From Planctomycetota bacterium (GTDB lineage: Bacteria; Planctomycetota; UBA1135; UBA2386), in NCBI GenBank assembly GCA_028281765.1, contig JANQJF010000029.1, positions 62,001-126,000 of the forward strand: a DNA stretch of 64,000 nt, read 5' to 3'. Both the position numbers and the translations under genes were made by a program. This document shows, one piece after another, positions 34,799 through 44,076 of the stretch. Position 1 is the first letter of the stretch. Every line of letters begins with the position of its first letter. The notes under the pieces were generated by a model. The model was not told the DNA's origin and did no database searches. It saw nothing but the letters and a program-made list of their open reading frames with translations.

Positions 34799-35347
34799 TC
34801 AGAAGTCGACGTACCAGTACCACGGCCCGCCCAAGTGCCAGGTCCCCTGGAACTCCGATGGTTCTCCGCTGGGGCTGTAGGCGATTCCAGCCGTTCTCAA
34901 AAACGCGCTCCGCGCGAAGCAGACCCGGAACGGCTCTCGATCGACGTGCACGCGCGCTTCGCCGACCCGAGCTGCAACGGGGTCGCCGTTGCGCGCAGCC
35001 TCTACCTGCTCCTCGTAGCGACCCTTGAACCGATAGAAGTACCCGAGTTGTGCTAGCCGAAACCCAGGAGTCGTCAAAGGCAGAGCAGTGATGCCGCACC
35101 CAACCGACGCGACCCACACCATGGCCCACTCGCGCCGACGCAATCCCGCCAGGAACAGCGTCACGAACCCGAACGCAGCGACCCCGAATGCGAGCACACT
35201 GCCACAGAGCTCGCCATCGAATCGGCATGCGGTGGGACACATCGCAAGCAGCGTGAAGACGATGATCGCGCGCCAGTGACGTCGGAGAAGGGGTTCTCGA
35301 GGTTCCTCGGGGAGATCCACGACTGCGATTCTATCGACACGACACAC
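34799..35347 (-). CDS. Small membrane protein of unknown function
   Basis: 182 residues. Two to three hydrophobic helices lie in the first half (AIIVFTLLAMCPTA, SVLAFGVAAFGFVTLFLAGL, WAMVWVASVGCGITALPL), then a soluble C-terminal part with 'YRFKGRYEEQVEAARNGDPV' and 'GIAYSPSGEPSEFQGTWHLG'. The start is not certain: GTG at 35347 has GGAAAGG too close to it, and GTG at 35320 has no Shine-Dalgarno sequence. It is divergent from the large secreted protein at 35396 with 48 bp between starts. No family recognised. Confidence 0.6.
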   Translation of the reverse strand: MCRVDRIAVVDLPEEPREPLLRRHWRAIIVFTLLAMCPTACRFDGELCGSVLAFGVAAFGFVTLFLAGLRRREWAMVWVASVGCGITALPLTTPGFRLAQLGYFYRFKGRYEEQVEAARNGDPVAARVGEARVHVDREPFRVCFARSAFLRTAGIAYSPSGEPSEFQGTWHLGGPWYWYVDF

Positions 35348-35395
35348 ACCCTTTCCGGGATGTGACCGGGATTCGGTCGCTCGCTATTCGTCACA

Positions 35396-37789
35396 ATGCT
35401 GACTTCCGTCGCCTTCTGCGCGCTCGTGCTCGCCACCTGTGCACCGCAAGAGCCGCAGCTGCACATCCGGCTCGTGTCGCCGGACGGTGAGCCCGTAGCC
35501 GGGGCCTTGGTCCATTGCGTTCGGCAACCGATCACCCAGGAGTTCGAGCTCTCGCAGGAGTTCCACGCGTATCCGATCCGATACGCGCGCACTCATGGCC
35601 ACGCCTCGACGACCGATGGGAGCGGCAGCGTCCGCCTGCCGTACGAGGCGTTCGCAACACGCCGAACGACGCTGATCGCCGAACGAGGCGACCTGTTCGC
35701 GCTGGAGTTGATCGACTACTACCCACCGGACGAAGTCGTCGTCGACATGCAGCGGGACACGGTCCGCGAAGTGCTCGTCGTCGACCACGAGGGCAAGCCG
35801 GCGGCCGGCGTGCACCTCCAGCACCGACTGTCGCACATCACGTTCGTCCGCGCCGTGACCAACGACCTGGGGATCGCGCGGATCGAGCACGCCCAGACGA
35901 TCGACGACAACCCTCCGAACGGTAGCAACAACACTGTCCGTGTCGCGGAACCGGGGATCTGGACCAGCTCGCAGCCGCTGTCCGATCTCGCGCCCGGGGA
36001 GCGCGCGCGCATCGAGCTCCCCCCGACCGTCGACGTCGAGATCGAGGTGCGCGGTCTGCCTGCGGACCTCCCGCCGGAGACGAAACCGATGGTGTGGCTG
36101 CAAGGCCGCCACGAGGAGATCCGCGACGGAGTCGCGCGTTTCGAACGAGTCGGCGCCGACAGCCGTCTCCGCGCGACCGCGGGCCTGCTCGGTCAATCCG
36201 TCGAGCTGGAGTTCACGACGACGAGCCGCGCCGGCGCGACCGATCGCGTGGCGATCACACTTCCGGAGAACATCACGGTGCGCGCCAGGCTCGTCGACCC
36301 GGACGGCGTCGCGATCGAGGGCCCGGTCGAAGTGCGATATGCGCAGTACATGCAGAGGATCCAGCCGCGCATGATGGGGATCCGTGCGGGCGAGTTCGCG
36401 ATGCGACTCCCGCCCGGCAAGCTCGCGAAGGGGATCTCGTTCTACGTGTCCGCGAGGTCGGATCACGCCGCCCACCGCGGGTACACCGCGACCCTGGACG
36501 AGACCCCGCCGAGCCGGAACGGCACCATCGATCTCGGCAACGTCGTGTTGCGCCCGGCCCCGTTGTGGGCGAGCGGTCAGTGCATCGATCAGAACGGCGA
36601 CGCGAACGAAACCCCGGCCTGGGTCGGCCTCTCCACGGCCGACCGCGAGATCTGGGACGAGCTCCGCTTCGTGCCGTTGCCGAACGGCAGGTTCGAACTG
36701 CGAGGATCGCTCGACGTCGAGACAGTCGAAGTTGCACGAGGGGCGTTCGCCAGTGGACCGACCTACGCCACCGCCGTCGTCGCGCGAGGTTCCACGGATG
36801 CGAAATGGACCGTCATGCGCTACGGCTCGATCGACGCGCACGTGTGCGTCGCGCCGCGCGACGCCAGCTCGGTGTCGGTGCAGCTCGTCGAGGCGTCGAG
36901 CGGAGCCATCGCGACTCCGACCGTCGCGGACGACCAGACAGAGGAAGTGACCCGCTTCTCGTTCCGCCAGATCGAACCCGGAACGTACGCGCTGCGCGTC
37001 CGGCTCCTCACGGGACCAGAGACATTGGTCAAAGTGGAGGACATCGAGATCGACAAAGGTCGCAACCGCGACGCGCGCCTCGCGGCGGTCCGGCTACCGT
37101 CATGCGAATCCACGACCGTGACCCTGCAGGGCTTCACCACCGAGACGATCGGCAACGGCGGACGCCGGCTGTTCGTCGGGGCTCACGGCGAATGGCACCC
37201 GCACTACCTCATCGACCACAGCCCGAGGCGCCTTGGCGCCGAGTTCTGCCTCGACCGCAGCTGGCCACCCGGGTGGAAGAACCCGTACGCCTTCTTTCCG
37301 AGTCTGAAAGCGAACTACGGCGTGATATCCGACGTGTCGATCGAGTTTCGTCAGCTGCACCGATCGACCCCAGAAGCGTTTTGGATCTCGGTACCGGGCT
37401 TCCTGCCGACGCGGGTCTCGCCGAACGACTCGACGGTGCGACTGCAGCGAAGCCTGGTCGCTGACCTCATCGTCGACGCCGCGGACCCGGCGAACGTGCA
37501 CTTCGTCGTCGACGCCGCGCCGCAGCCGGACGTCTGGAAGGGCCTCGGCCTCGCCGCGCCGCCGACGGGGATCGAGCCCGGCCACTGGCGCGGCCACCAG
37601 CGGGTCGCAGCCGGTCAGCAAGGCGAACTGATCTTGCTCGGACCGGGGACCTACGACCTGCGCGTGCACAAGGTGACGTGGGACAGCCACCGGCCGAAAG
37701 GCCTGGTGCCCGTCGAGAACTTCGAGCCGACGACGCTAACGATCGAAGCCGGTCGCCTGCCGCCGGTGCGGATCGAGGTTCGCGAGTAG
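35396..37789 (+). CDS. Large secreted protein with carboxypeptidase-regulatory-like (Ig-fold) domains
   Basis: 797 residues. N-terminal signal MLTSVAFCALVLATCAPQEP; Thr precedes the Cys, so a cleaved signal is more likely than a lipoprotein. The first domain, 'HIRLVSPDGEPVAGALVHCV', and repeats such as 'VLVVDHEGKPAAGVHLQHRL', 'VRARLVDPDGVAIEGPVEVR' and 'FSFRQIEPGTYALRVRLL' are typical carboxypeptidase-regulatory-like beta-sandwiches ('V.D..G.pv.GA.V'). At least four to five modules are visible. It ends 'LTIEAGRLPPVRIEVRE'. Such repeat proteins act as cell-surface or extracellular structural or binding proteins; no enzyme domain was seen. Its TAG stop and that of the convergent beta-helix gene lie in one small hairpin. 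Confidence 0.75.
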   Translation: MLTSVAFCALVLATCAPQEPQLHIRLVSPDGEPVAGALVHCVRQPITQEFELSQEFHAYPIRYARTHGHASTTDGSGSVRLPYEAFATRRTTLIAERGDLFALELIDYYPPDEVVVDMQRDTVREVLVVDHEGKPAAGVHLQHRLSHITFVRAVTNDLGIARIEHAQTIDDNPPNGSNNTVRVAEPGIWTSSQPLSDLAPGERARIELPPTVDVEIEVRGLPADLPPETKPMVWLQGRHEEIRDGVARFERVGADSRLRATAGLLGQSVELEFTTTSRAGATDRVAITLPENITVRARLVDPDGVAIEGPVEVRYAQYMQRIQPRMMGIRAGEFAMRLPPGKLAKGISFYVSARSDHAAHRGYTATLDETPPSRNGTIDLGNVVLRPAPLWASGQCIDQNGDANETPAWVGLSTADREIWDELRFVPLPNGRFELRGSLDVETVEVARGAFASGPTYATAVVARGSTDAKWTVMRYGSIDAHVCVAPRDASSVSVQLVEASSGAIATPTVADDQTEEVTRFSFRQIEPGTYALRVRLLTGPETLVKVEDIEIDKGRNRDARLAAVRLPSCESTTVTLQGFTTETIGNGGRRLFVGAHGEWHPHYLIDHSPRRLGAEFCLDRSWPPGWKNPYAFFPSLKANYGVISDVSIEFRQLHRSTPEAFWISVPGFLPTRVSPNDSTVRLQRSLVADLIVDAADPANVHFVVDAAPQPDVWKGLGLAAPPTGIEPGHWRGHQRVAAGQQGELILLGPGTYDLRVHKVTWDSHRPKGLVPVENFEPTTLTIEAGRLPPVRIEVRE

Positions 37790-37800
37790 CCGCCTGCTAC
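37786..37800. terminator. Mini-hairpin holding the stop codons of two convergent genes
   Basis: GTAGC and GCTAC around CGCCT. TAG at 37787-37789 ends the plus-strand gene and the complement of 37797-37799 is the TAG of the minus-strand gene. Symmetry makes the two stops part of both arms. Five base pairs only, so functional meaning is uncertain. Confidence 0.3.
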
Positions 37801-38975
37801 AGCAGCGTCAGCACCTGCCCGGCGCCAGCACGCGCTCCACTCGCACCGATCCCGAACGCCTGCGCGTAGATCGTCAGGACGTTCACGCCGGTCGGAAGCC
37901 CGGAGTACGTCGTCGGAATCGTCAGCGACCCGCTCGCGTCGAGCGCCCCCACCGGAATCGCGAGGAACGTCGTCGGGTCGAGCAACAGCGACGACTCGAT
38001 GATCGGCACGAACAGCGGTGCGGGTGCCGCCGAGAGAGCGAGCACGACCGAGTCACCGATCGGCCCGTCGAAGTGGTACGCGTGCGTCTGGTTCGGCACG
38101 CGCACGCGGTCCGCACGGAAGCGGTAGACCGGCCCCGACATCGGGACGATCGAACCGGACAACACGAGCTCGTCGGATCCGGCCAGCCCGTCCGGGCAAC
38201 CCGCGCCGAAGTCCCCACCGACCCACGTCGATCCCAGATGGGACCACGTCGACGACGTCCCGAGCATCAAGATCGCGGGTCCACCGTTCGCCGCGGGTCC
38301 ACACAGGCTGAACGGCCCACGGTTGCCCGGACCGCCGGCGCCGCCCGTGACGAGCGTGTCATGGGCCCGGACGGATGAGAACACGATGTGCAGGCCCGTG
38401 CCGCCGTTCGTCGCCGGACTGACGAGCGACGTGAACGGCTGCCCGACCTGCCCGTGGATCTCACACTCGAACAGATGCAGGGACGAGGCGTACGCGAGCA
38501 GGCCAGTGCCCCCGGGAAACGCGCCCCATCCGCGACACCGCGCCATCGTGACCGCGTCGCACTCCTCGACGTGCACGGTCACCCCTTGGATGTTGGCCAA
38601 CCCGAACTGGCAATCCTCGATCCACACCGAGCCGACGCAATCTTCGACGTGGAACACGCCGCCGTCGGATCCCGTGGAGGGGAAGATGCCGAGCCCCTGG
38701 ATCACGAACTCTTGTCCGCCGTCGATGCCGCTCACGTGGACCGGAGTCGCGATCGTCGCGACGGCGCCCCGGCCCGCGATGATGTGCAGCGGCTTCGCGA
38801 CCGTGAGCGTTCCGTAGTTGCCGCCGCGCACGAGGATCGTGTCGCCGGGCGCCGCCGCGTCCGCCGCGGGCTGCACATCCGAGAAGTCGCTGCCAGGACC
38901 GAGTAGGGCGTCGACGACCCACACCGACTGGGCGGGGCACATCGAGGCCAGGAGTGCGAAAACGAGAACGCGCAT
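37797..38975 (-). CDS. Secreted right-handed beta-helix (pectate-lyase-like) protein
   Basis: ATG at 38975 is supported by AAAGGGG at 7 bases. 392 residues; signal peptide MRVLVFALLASMCPAQ. The first part, DVQPAADAAAPGDTILVRGG then 'YGTLTVAKPLHIIAGRGAVA', is the classic opening of parallel beta-helix (NosD/pectate-lyase-type) domains, followed by short repeated coils (VWIEDCQFG, VTVHVEECDAVTMARCRGWG, LHLFECEIHG). The last 90 residues ('LTIPTTYSGLPTGVNVLTIY', 'AQAFGIGASG') form the C-terminal module that recurs in secreted proteins of marine planctomycetes. The protein may bind or cleave polysaccharides, but catalytic residues cannot be assigned. Confidence 0.82.
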   Translation of the reverse strand: MRVLVFALLASMCPAQSVWVVDALLGPGSDFSDVQPAADAAAPGDTILVRGGNYGTLTVAKPLHIIAGRGAVATIATPVHVSGIDGGQEFVIQGLGIFPSTGSDGGVFHVEDCVGSVWIEDCQFGLANIQGVTVHVEECDAVTMARCRGWGAFPGGTGLLAYASSLHLFECEIHGQVGQPFTSLVSPATNGGTGLHIVFSSVRAHDTLVTGGAGGPGNRGPFSLCGPAANGGPAILMLGTSSTWSHLGSTWVGGDFGAGCPDGLAGSDELVLSGSIVPMSGPVYRFRADRVRVPNQTHAYHFDGPIGDSVVLALSAAPAPLFVPIIESSLLLDPTTFLAIPVGALDASGSLTIPTTYSGLPTGVNVLTIYAQAFGIGASGARAGAGQVLTLL

Positions 38976-39194
38976 GGATATCCCCTTTCGAATGGGAGCC
39001 TCGAGAACACGCGGGAGCGGTCCGAAGTTCACTCAACGGCATCGAGACTACCACGATCGCCGGCCGCGGATTCGCCGATCGGACGTCCGAAGGAAAATCA
39101 CCCGGCGCGATCTCGCCGGGCGCGCCGCACCCGTCATCGGACCGCACACGCCTTGTCACAGCCGCATGACGTGTAGACTCACGTCCAACCGCAC

Positions 39195-40238
39195 GTGCTC
39201 GATCGACCGATAGCCGCTCTGCTGCTCGTCGGAGCCTCGACCATCGCTTGCCGATTCGATGCCCCGTCGGACCGACCGAGCCCCACCAAGTGGGGCTCGG
39301 TCGACGCGTTCGACCTCGAATCCGTCGACGCACGGATTCCTGACGACGCGTGGGCGCGCGCGGCCCGATCGGTCGGGGAGCCGGGCCGATGGCTGTCGAC
39401 GAGAGCCCGAGTGTTCCACGGGCACGCGGCCGGGGCCGAGGGCGTGACGAACGACGCCTGGTTCGCCGCCGTGCCCGTGGCCGAGACCGGTGCAGCCGAA
39501 GTTCGCGTCGCGCTCGGCGAAGGCGGCCAGCTGTTGGAACTCTCCGTTCACGGCACGGCGGACTTCGACCGGGATCCCATCCGGCGCTGGTCGCACTTCA
39601 TGAAGCGTCTTCGCCGCAGCGCCGAAGCGCGGAGTGACCCACCGATCGCCTGGGAGGCAATCGAGCCGCGCATGCGCCGCATCGAACAACGCTCCCCGTC
39701 CGACGGTCGCTTCGCGCGACTCCTCGCCCGCACCGCGCTGGGCATGAGTCGCGCGAGCATGACCGTGGCGCAGTTCTCGAGTCTCCTCGAACTCGGAAGA
39801 CGGATCGACGACGCGGCGATCGGCGCGGTCGTGGACGACTTCGCCACGCTTGCAAGCGCACACACCGAACTCGGACTCGTGCTGGGACAAGAAGCCACAC
39901 GCGAGTTCACGGCGCAGGCGAAGCGCGCGGTCGAGATGTTCCGCGGTATGAGAACCTCTCTGGAGTCATCAGGACCGGAGACCACGGCGGAGTTTCTGCG
40001 ACCGCACTTCCGATCCGGGGTCTGCAGCGAATGCCACAAGAGTCGCAGTGAGGGGGTCGGCACATGGAAGCGCCGCTTGGTGTCGCGCGCGGCTGCGCTC
40101 GGTGTGCCGCGCGGGGTCATGCGGGTCGGCTTCGACACTCCTGCGGCCTACGGCGACGATGGTCGGCTATCACGGAGAATCGCGGCTGCTGCGCGTGCGG
40201 CAGTCGTGCTGTTGGACGAACTGCGCGGGTTCCGGTAA
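39195..40238 (+). CDS. Lipoprotein with a single c-type haem motif
   Basis: GTG start; 347 residues; lipoprotein signal VLDRPIAALLLVGASTIAC (lipobox TIAC). Most of the protein is helical, with 'MTVAQFSSLLELGRRIDDAA' and 'LGLVLGQEATREFTAQAKRA'. Near residue 280 there is FRSGVCSECHKSRSEG, a CxxCH haem-attachment motif. No obvious distal Met motif was found, so it may be a bis-His or unusual cytochrome, or the motif may not bind haem. The helical domain before it resembles the cytochrome c'-like four-helix style only in general terms. It would be in the periplasm or on the outer membrane. It converges on the next gene with 15 bp between stops. Confidence 0.65.
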   Translation: MLDRPIAALLLVGASTIACRFDAPSDRPSPTKWGSVDAFDLESVDARIPDDAWARAARSVGEPGRWLSTRARVFHGHAAGAEGVTNDAWFAAVPVAETGAAEVRVALGEGGQLLELSVHGTADFDRDPIRRWSHFMKRLRRSAEARSDPPIAWEAIEPRMRRIEQRSPSDGRFARLLARTALGMSRASMTVAQFSSLLELGRRIDDAAIGAVVDDFATLASAHTELGLVLGQEATREFTAQAKRAVEMFRGMRTSLESSGPETTAEFLRPHFRSGVCSECHKSRSEGVGTWKRRLVSRAAALGVPRGVMRVGFDTPAAYGDDGRLSRRIAAAARAAVVLLDELRGFR

Positions 40239-40253
40239 GCGGGCCTCTGCCCC

Positions 40254-40949
40254 TTACGGCTCCCACAGGATCATCCGGTACACCGGCAGCAGCGACAGCA
40301 TCGACGTGATCAGCCACTCCCCGGCTTCCTCCCCCATGTCGAGCGCGTCCTCACTCGGCAGCTCGCGCACGAGGTGCAGCCAGTGGTTGCCCGGCGTGTA
40401 CGACTCGAAGTACTCCCGCATCTCCTGCGCATTCGCTTGGTTGGCCCAGTAGACCTTCTTCCAGTCGTGCATGCGGAGCTGGAAGCCGGCGGGCAGCGCC
40501 TTCAGGTTCGTGATCCACTCGTCCATGCCATCCGGCTCGGCGACCTTCTTCTTCAGGCACTCGCCGTCCCACCACGCCTGCGGGTGGATGCGCAGCGCGG
40601 CTTCGACGACCTGATCGTCGAGGCTGACCTCGATCACGGTCTGGATGTAGTGCGTCTCAGCGTCCTTGCCGAGCGCCTCGCCGAAGAACTTCGCGAGCTT
40701 GGTGCGCTCCTTCTTCGAACGGCACAGGTACGCCCGCTGCTCACGCACGCGGAAGCTGTTGAACGAATACGGGTGGTGCAAGCCGGCCTGACTGTCGAGC
40801 GCGACGCCGAGCGCCTTCGCGCGCTTCTTGCAGTCGTCGGCGAGCGCCTTCAGCTTACGCCGCACGCTGAGGCGCAGCGCGTTGTACTCGGGGTCGTCCT
40901 GGCGGTGCTTTTCGTAAGCAAGAAAGTCGCGTTCGAGAAACGTATCCAT
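40254..40949 (-). CDS. Uncharacterised cytoplasmic protein
   Basis: 231 residues, no signal or membrane segment. Mixed alpha/beta: N-terminal Lys-rich helices (LSVRRKLKALADDCKKRAKA), then 'HHPYSFNSFRVREQRAYLCR', 'THYIQTVIEVSLDDQVVEAA' and 'RIHPQAWWDGECLKKKVAEP'. The 'HHPYSFN..RV..Q..Y.CR' and 'ALRIHP.AWWD..NL' elements look like a conserved protein family of unknown function. It starts 30 bp after the upstream SGNH-type gene on the same strand and may be cotranscribed with it. Confidence 0.75.
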   Translation of the reverse strand: MDTFLERDFLAYEKHRQDDPEYNALRLSVRRKLKALADDCKKRAKALGVALDSQAGLHHPYSFNSFRVREQRAYLCRSKKERTKLAKFFGEALGKDAETHYIQTVIEVSLDDQVVEAALRIHPQAWWDGECLKKKVAEPDGMDEWITNLKALPAGFQLRMHDWKKVYWANQANAQEMREYFESYTPGNHWLHLVRELPSEDALDMGEEAGEWLITSMLSLLPVYRMILWEP

Positions 40950-40979
40950 GGTGGAGATGCGGAGGATCGGTCGGCGGGC

Positions 40980-42251
40980 TCAGCGCGGCTTGGGCTTCGA
41001 CAAGAAGAACGTCGCGAGCTGGTCGGCGACGCGGTCGGCGCCCGCTTCGGTGAAGTGGCAGTCGTCGTAGAACACCTGAGGGTCCCCGTTGAGCCGAGTC
41101 AAGTCGACACACGCGACATCGAGCGCATCGCACTCCGCGCGTAGCGCGTCGTTGAACGCGCGCATGCCGACCGCGAGCTGGTCGACGCTCAGCGCCTGCC
41201 CGGCGAGCGTGAGCCCGAACCACAGCTGTTCTTCTTCTGCCGGCGACATGCCCGCGCGCCAGAGAACCGGATGCGTCGCGAAGACCGGCCGCGCGCCGCG
41301 GTCACGGACGTGCTGCGCGAGCTGCCGCACATTGCTCCGATACTGGCGAATCGCGGCGGACATGTCGGGCAGCGTCTCGAGCGCGAGCGCCTTCTGACGC
41401 ATCACCCGCCGCGCGCTGTAGCGGCCGCCGCCGGAGTCTTCCTCGAACAGCGCCTTCTCGCGGCGCCGCTGCTTGCGGACCTCTTCGAACGCGGAGTAGA
41501 TCGCGGACCGCCACCACGCCGGGGTGACGCCACCGGCGCCGTCCGTGCGGCCGTGCAGCAGCGCGCGCATGAAGTCGTTGAACCCGATCAGGAAGACGAC
41601 GTCATCGACGTCGGCGACGAGCGGGCTGTACCGCGTGAACTGCAGGTGATGCCGCGTGGCGTACGAGTTCTGGCCGAGGTTCCCGACCCAGCACGGCCGG
41701 TCGGCGCCCTCGTTGATCTTGCGCTGCAGCAGCGCGGGCCAGGTCTCCGTGTCGTCGAGGTAGAAGCAAAACGTCGTGCTCCCACCGACGCAGAGGATCC
41801 GCCGCACGGACCGGTCGCCCGGCAGCTCGTCGCCGCGCATCCCGAGCGAGTTGAATGACACCCGAGACTCACCCTCGATCCCACGCAGCACTTCGGAGCG
41901 CGGCCTCAGCAGGTGCGAAGTATTCGGCGCGTAGTGGTGATGCCAAATCTGTGCTCCGAACGTCTGGGCAACGACGAACTCGCCCGCCGCCAGGCTGAGC
42001 ACGAGAGCTCCCGCCATCGCGAGCAGCCGCGGCAGCCAGCGCCGTAGCCGTTCTCGACCCTTCGCGCCGCGAGACGAGACGAACAGCGCGACCACGGCGA
42101 CGGCCGACAGCCCCACGACGACGACGGGCATCGCGTTCGACACGCGCCAACCGACGATCCACGCGTATACGGTGTCGCAGATCAGCCAGACCGGGAACGC
42201 GACCACGAGCGCCAGAGCTACGAGGGTTCGAGCTGAGGAGGGGCGCGCCAT
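40980..42251 (-). CDS. Membrane-anchored SGNH-hydrolase-like protein
   Basis: ATG at 42251 chosen; a TTG at 42257 is less likely. 423 residues. Three transmembrane helices occupy the first 95 residues (about 8-32, 40-58, 75-97). The catalytic-type domain follows: RRILCVGGSTTFCFYL (block I, Ser158), 'NLGQNSYATRHHLQF' (block II), VVFLIGFNDFMRALL (block III, G-x-N-D, about 220) and FYDDCHFTEAGADRVAD (block V, Asp/His, about 400). This GGST form occurs in SGNH-like proteins of O-acetylation and exopolysaccharide systems. It faces the periplasm. A second SGNH-type gene is divergent from it (42401). Confidence 0.82.
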   Translation of the reverse strand: MARPSSARTLVALALVVAFPVWLICDTVYAWIVGWRVSNAMPVVVVGLSAVAVVALFVSSRGAKGRERLRRWLPRLLAMAGALVLSLAAGEFVVAQTFGAQIWHHHYAPNTSHLLRPRSEVLRGIEGESRVSFNSLGMRGDELPGDRSVRRILCVGGSTTFCFYLDDTETWPALLQRKINEGADRPCWVGNLGQNSYATRHHLQFTRYSPLVADVDDVVFLIGFNDFMRALLHGRTDGAGGVTPAWWRSAIYSAFEEVRKQRRREKALFEEDSGGGRYSARRVMRQKALALETLPDMSAAIRQYRSNVRQLAQHVRDRGARPVFATHPVLWRAGMSPAEEEQLWFGLTLAGQALSVDQLAVGMRAFNDALRAECDALDVACVDLTRLNGDPQVFYDDCHFTEAGADRVADQLATFFLSKPKPR

Positions 42252-42400
42252 GTTCAACCGCGCATTCTGTCAGCACGGATCGGCAGCCGCAACGTTCGCG
42301 TGAAAGACCGCGGGCTCGCCCGTTGCGCTCGGAGCGACAATGCGTTCGCCTGAGAAGGCGAGGCACACGACGTCCTCGGCCCTGCTTCCTCTCCCGGATC

Positions 42401-44065
42401 ATGCCGCCACTCTCACGCCGCAAGAAGATCATCTTCTCGCTGATCCCCGCCGGGCTGCTGATCCTCGTCGCGATCGCCGCCGAGATCGGTCTCCGCGTGT
42501 TCGACGTCGAGTTCGCCGACGACCCGTTCCTCAACCGCACGCTGAAGATCTCGATCTTTCGCGAGGAGGAACGCGACGGGGAGCGCGTCTACCGCGTGTC
42601 GCACCCGCAGGCGTACGGCTGGCGCGGCCTGACGTTCCCGATCGACAAACCCGAAGGGACGTTCCGCGTGTTCGCGCTCGGCGCGTCGGCGTGCGCGGGG
42701 TACCCGCACCCGCCCGAAGAGGACTTCGGCGACTACCTCGAGCACGCGCTGCAGCAGGCGTATCCCGATCGGAAGTTCGAAGTCCTGAACGTCGCGGCGC
42801 ACGGCTTCGCGAGCTACCGCGTGCGGGACGTGTTCGACGACGTGATCGAGTACGACCCGGACCTCGTCGTCCTGTGGTCCGGCAACAACGAGTTCCTCGA
42901 GAAGCGCACCTACTTCGGCACGGCGCGCACGTTCGTCGAGAACTCGTACCTGATCCGCGGCCTGTCGGTCACGCTCGGTCGCTGGCTGAACCCCGAGAAC
43001 TCGCTGTCCGGCTGGGGCATGTCGCGCGACGTCGAGATCGCGATGGTGTTCGGCAAGATCGAGCAGCTCGCGCTCGGCCTCCGCAAGGACCCCGAGCAGT
43101 ACCGCAAGGTGCTCGAGCACTACGAGTACTCGATCGGCCACATTCTGCGGACGGCGAACGAACGGGACGTGCCGGTGTTCGCGCTGACGGTGCCGTCGAA
43201 CCTGCGGGACTGGCGACCCAACGTCTCCTACCACGAACCCGCCGCGCCCGAAGCCGCGTGGCGCGACGCGTTCGAGCGCGGCGAACGCCACCTGCTCGAC
43301 GGCGAAGCGGAGCAAGCGGTCGAGGCGTTCACCGCCGCCGCCGGCCTGTCGAAGGTGCACGCACTGACGCGGTACCTGCTCGCACGAGCACACGAGACCG
43401 CCGGCGATCGAACGGCCGCGGCCAGGAGCTACCGCGAGGCCAAGGATCTCGATCACAACCCGGTGCGCACGATCGCGGCGATCAACGACATCGTGCGCAA
43501 GCTCGCCGCCGAGAACGCGTCGACGCGCTTGATCGACACGGTCGACCTCTACGACCGCACGACGAAGCAGGTCGCGCCGGGCTTCGACCTGTTCTTGGAC
43601 TACGTCCACCCGAACAAGCGCGGCACGTTGCTGATCGCGAAGACGATCTTCGAGCGCATCCTCGCGGAGGGCCTGGTCGAAGGAGAACCGGTGAGCCGCG
43701 AGTTCCAGGAAGCGCCGCATACGTACGAAGAGTATCGGGACATCGACATGGCCCGCGAACTCGTGCTGCTCTACACGTCCATGCACCAGAGCGAGACCGC
43801 GATCGCGCAGTGCGACCGCGCGCTGGCGGCGCTGGAGCGGGGGGATGGTGTGCTGCCGGAGGCGGGCGCGCCGGGGGCGATGACGAGGGAGGAGTACGGG
43901 AAGTTCTTCGAGACGGCGAAGGGCGTGCATGAGACGTATCTCGGGGAGCACCGGAAGCGCCTGCGCGGGGAGCCGCACGATGCGGAGTACGAAGCGAACC
44001 TGCTGAAGTCCTACGAGGCGTTCTTCTTCGCGGATTGGTACCAGGCGAGGGATGGGGCCAAGTAG
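42401..44065 (+). CDS. Membrane-anchored SGNH-hydrolase-like protein with helical/TPR insertion
   Basis: ATG at 42401; 554 residues. One N-terminal helix (KKIIFSLIPAGLLILVAIAA). SGNH motifs: FRVFALGASACAGYPHP (block I, Ser97), LNVAAHGFASYRV (block II), LVVLWSGNNEFLEK (block III, G-x-N-x-E, 161-164) and FLDYVHPNKRGTLLIA (block V). Between blocks III and V is an insertion with TPR-like helices (EAEQAVEAFTAAAGLSKVHA, HETAGDRTAAARSYREAKDL). The 3' end, after about 43830, uses G-ending codons (GGG, AGG, GCG) far more than the rest of the gene. The pair of divergent SGNH genes suggests a shared envelope-modification role; this is inference. Confidence 0.8.
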   Translation: MPPLSRRKKIIFSLIPAGLLILVAIAAEIGLRVFDVEFADDPFLNRTLKISIFREEERDGERVYRVSHPQAYGWRGLTFPIDKPEGTFRVFALGASACAGYPHPPEEDFGDYLEHALQQAYPDRKFEVLNVAAHGFASYRVRDVFDDVIEYDPDLVVLWSGNNEFLEKRTYFGTARTFVENSYLIRGLSVTLGRWLNPENSLSGWGMSRDVEIAMVFGKIEQLALGLRKDPEQYRKVLEHYEYSIGHILRTANERDVPVFALTVPSNLRDWRPNVSYHEPAAPEAAWRDAFERGERHLLDGEAEQAVEAFTAAAGLSKVHALTRYLLARAHETAGDRTAAARSYREAKDLDHNPVRTIAAINDIVRKLAAENASTRLIDTVDLYDRTTKQVAPGFDLFLDYVHPNKRGTLLIAKTIFERILAEGLVEGEPVSREFQEAPHTYEEYRDIDMARELVLLYTSMHQSETAIAQCDRALAALERGDGVLPEAGAPGAMTREEYGKFFETAKGVHETYLGEHRKRLRGEPHDAEYEANLLKSYEAFFFADWYQARDGAK

Positions 44066-44074
44066 GCCCATCCC
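44049..44074 (+). terminator. Hairpin 1 of 4: 11-bp stem overlapping the stop codon
   Basis: GGGATGGGGCC (44049-44059) pairs with GGCCCATCCC (44065-44074) with one bulged G. The loop is AAGTA and includes part of the TAG stop (44063-44065) of the SGNH gene. Plausible terminator; see the three stem-loops that follow directly. Confidence 0.55.
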
Positions 44075-44076
44075 CT

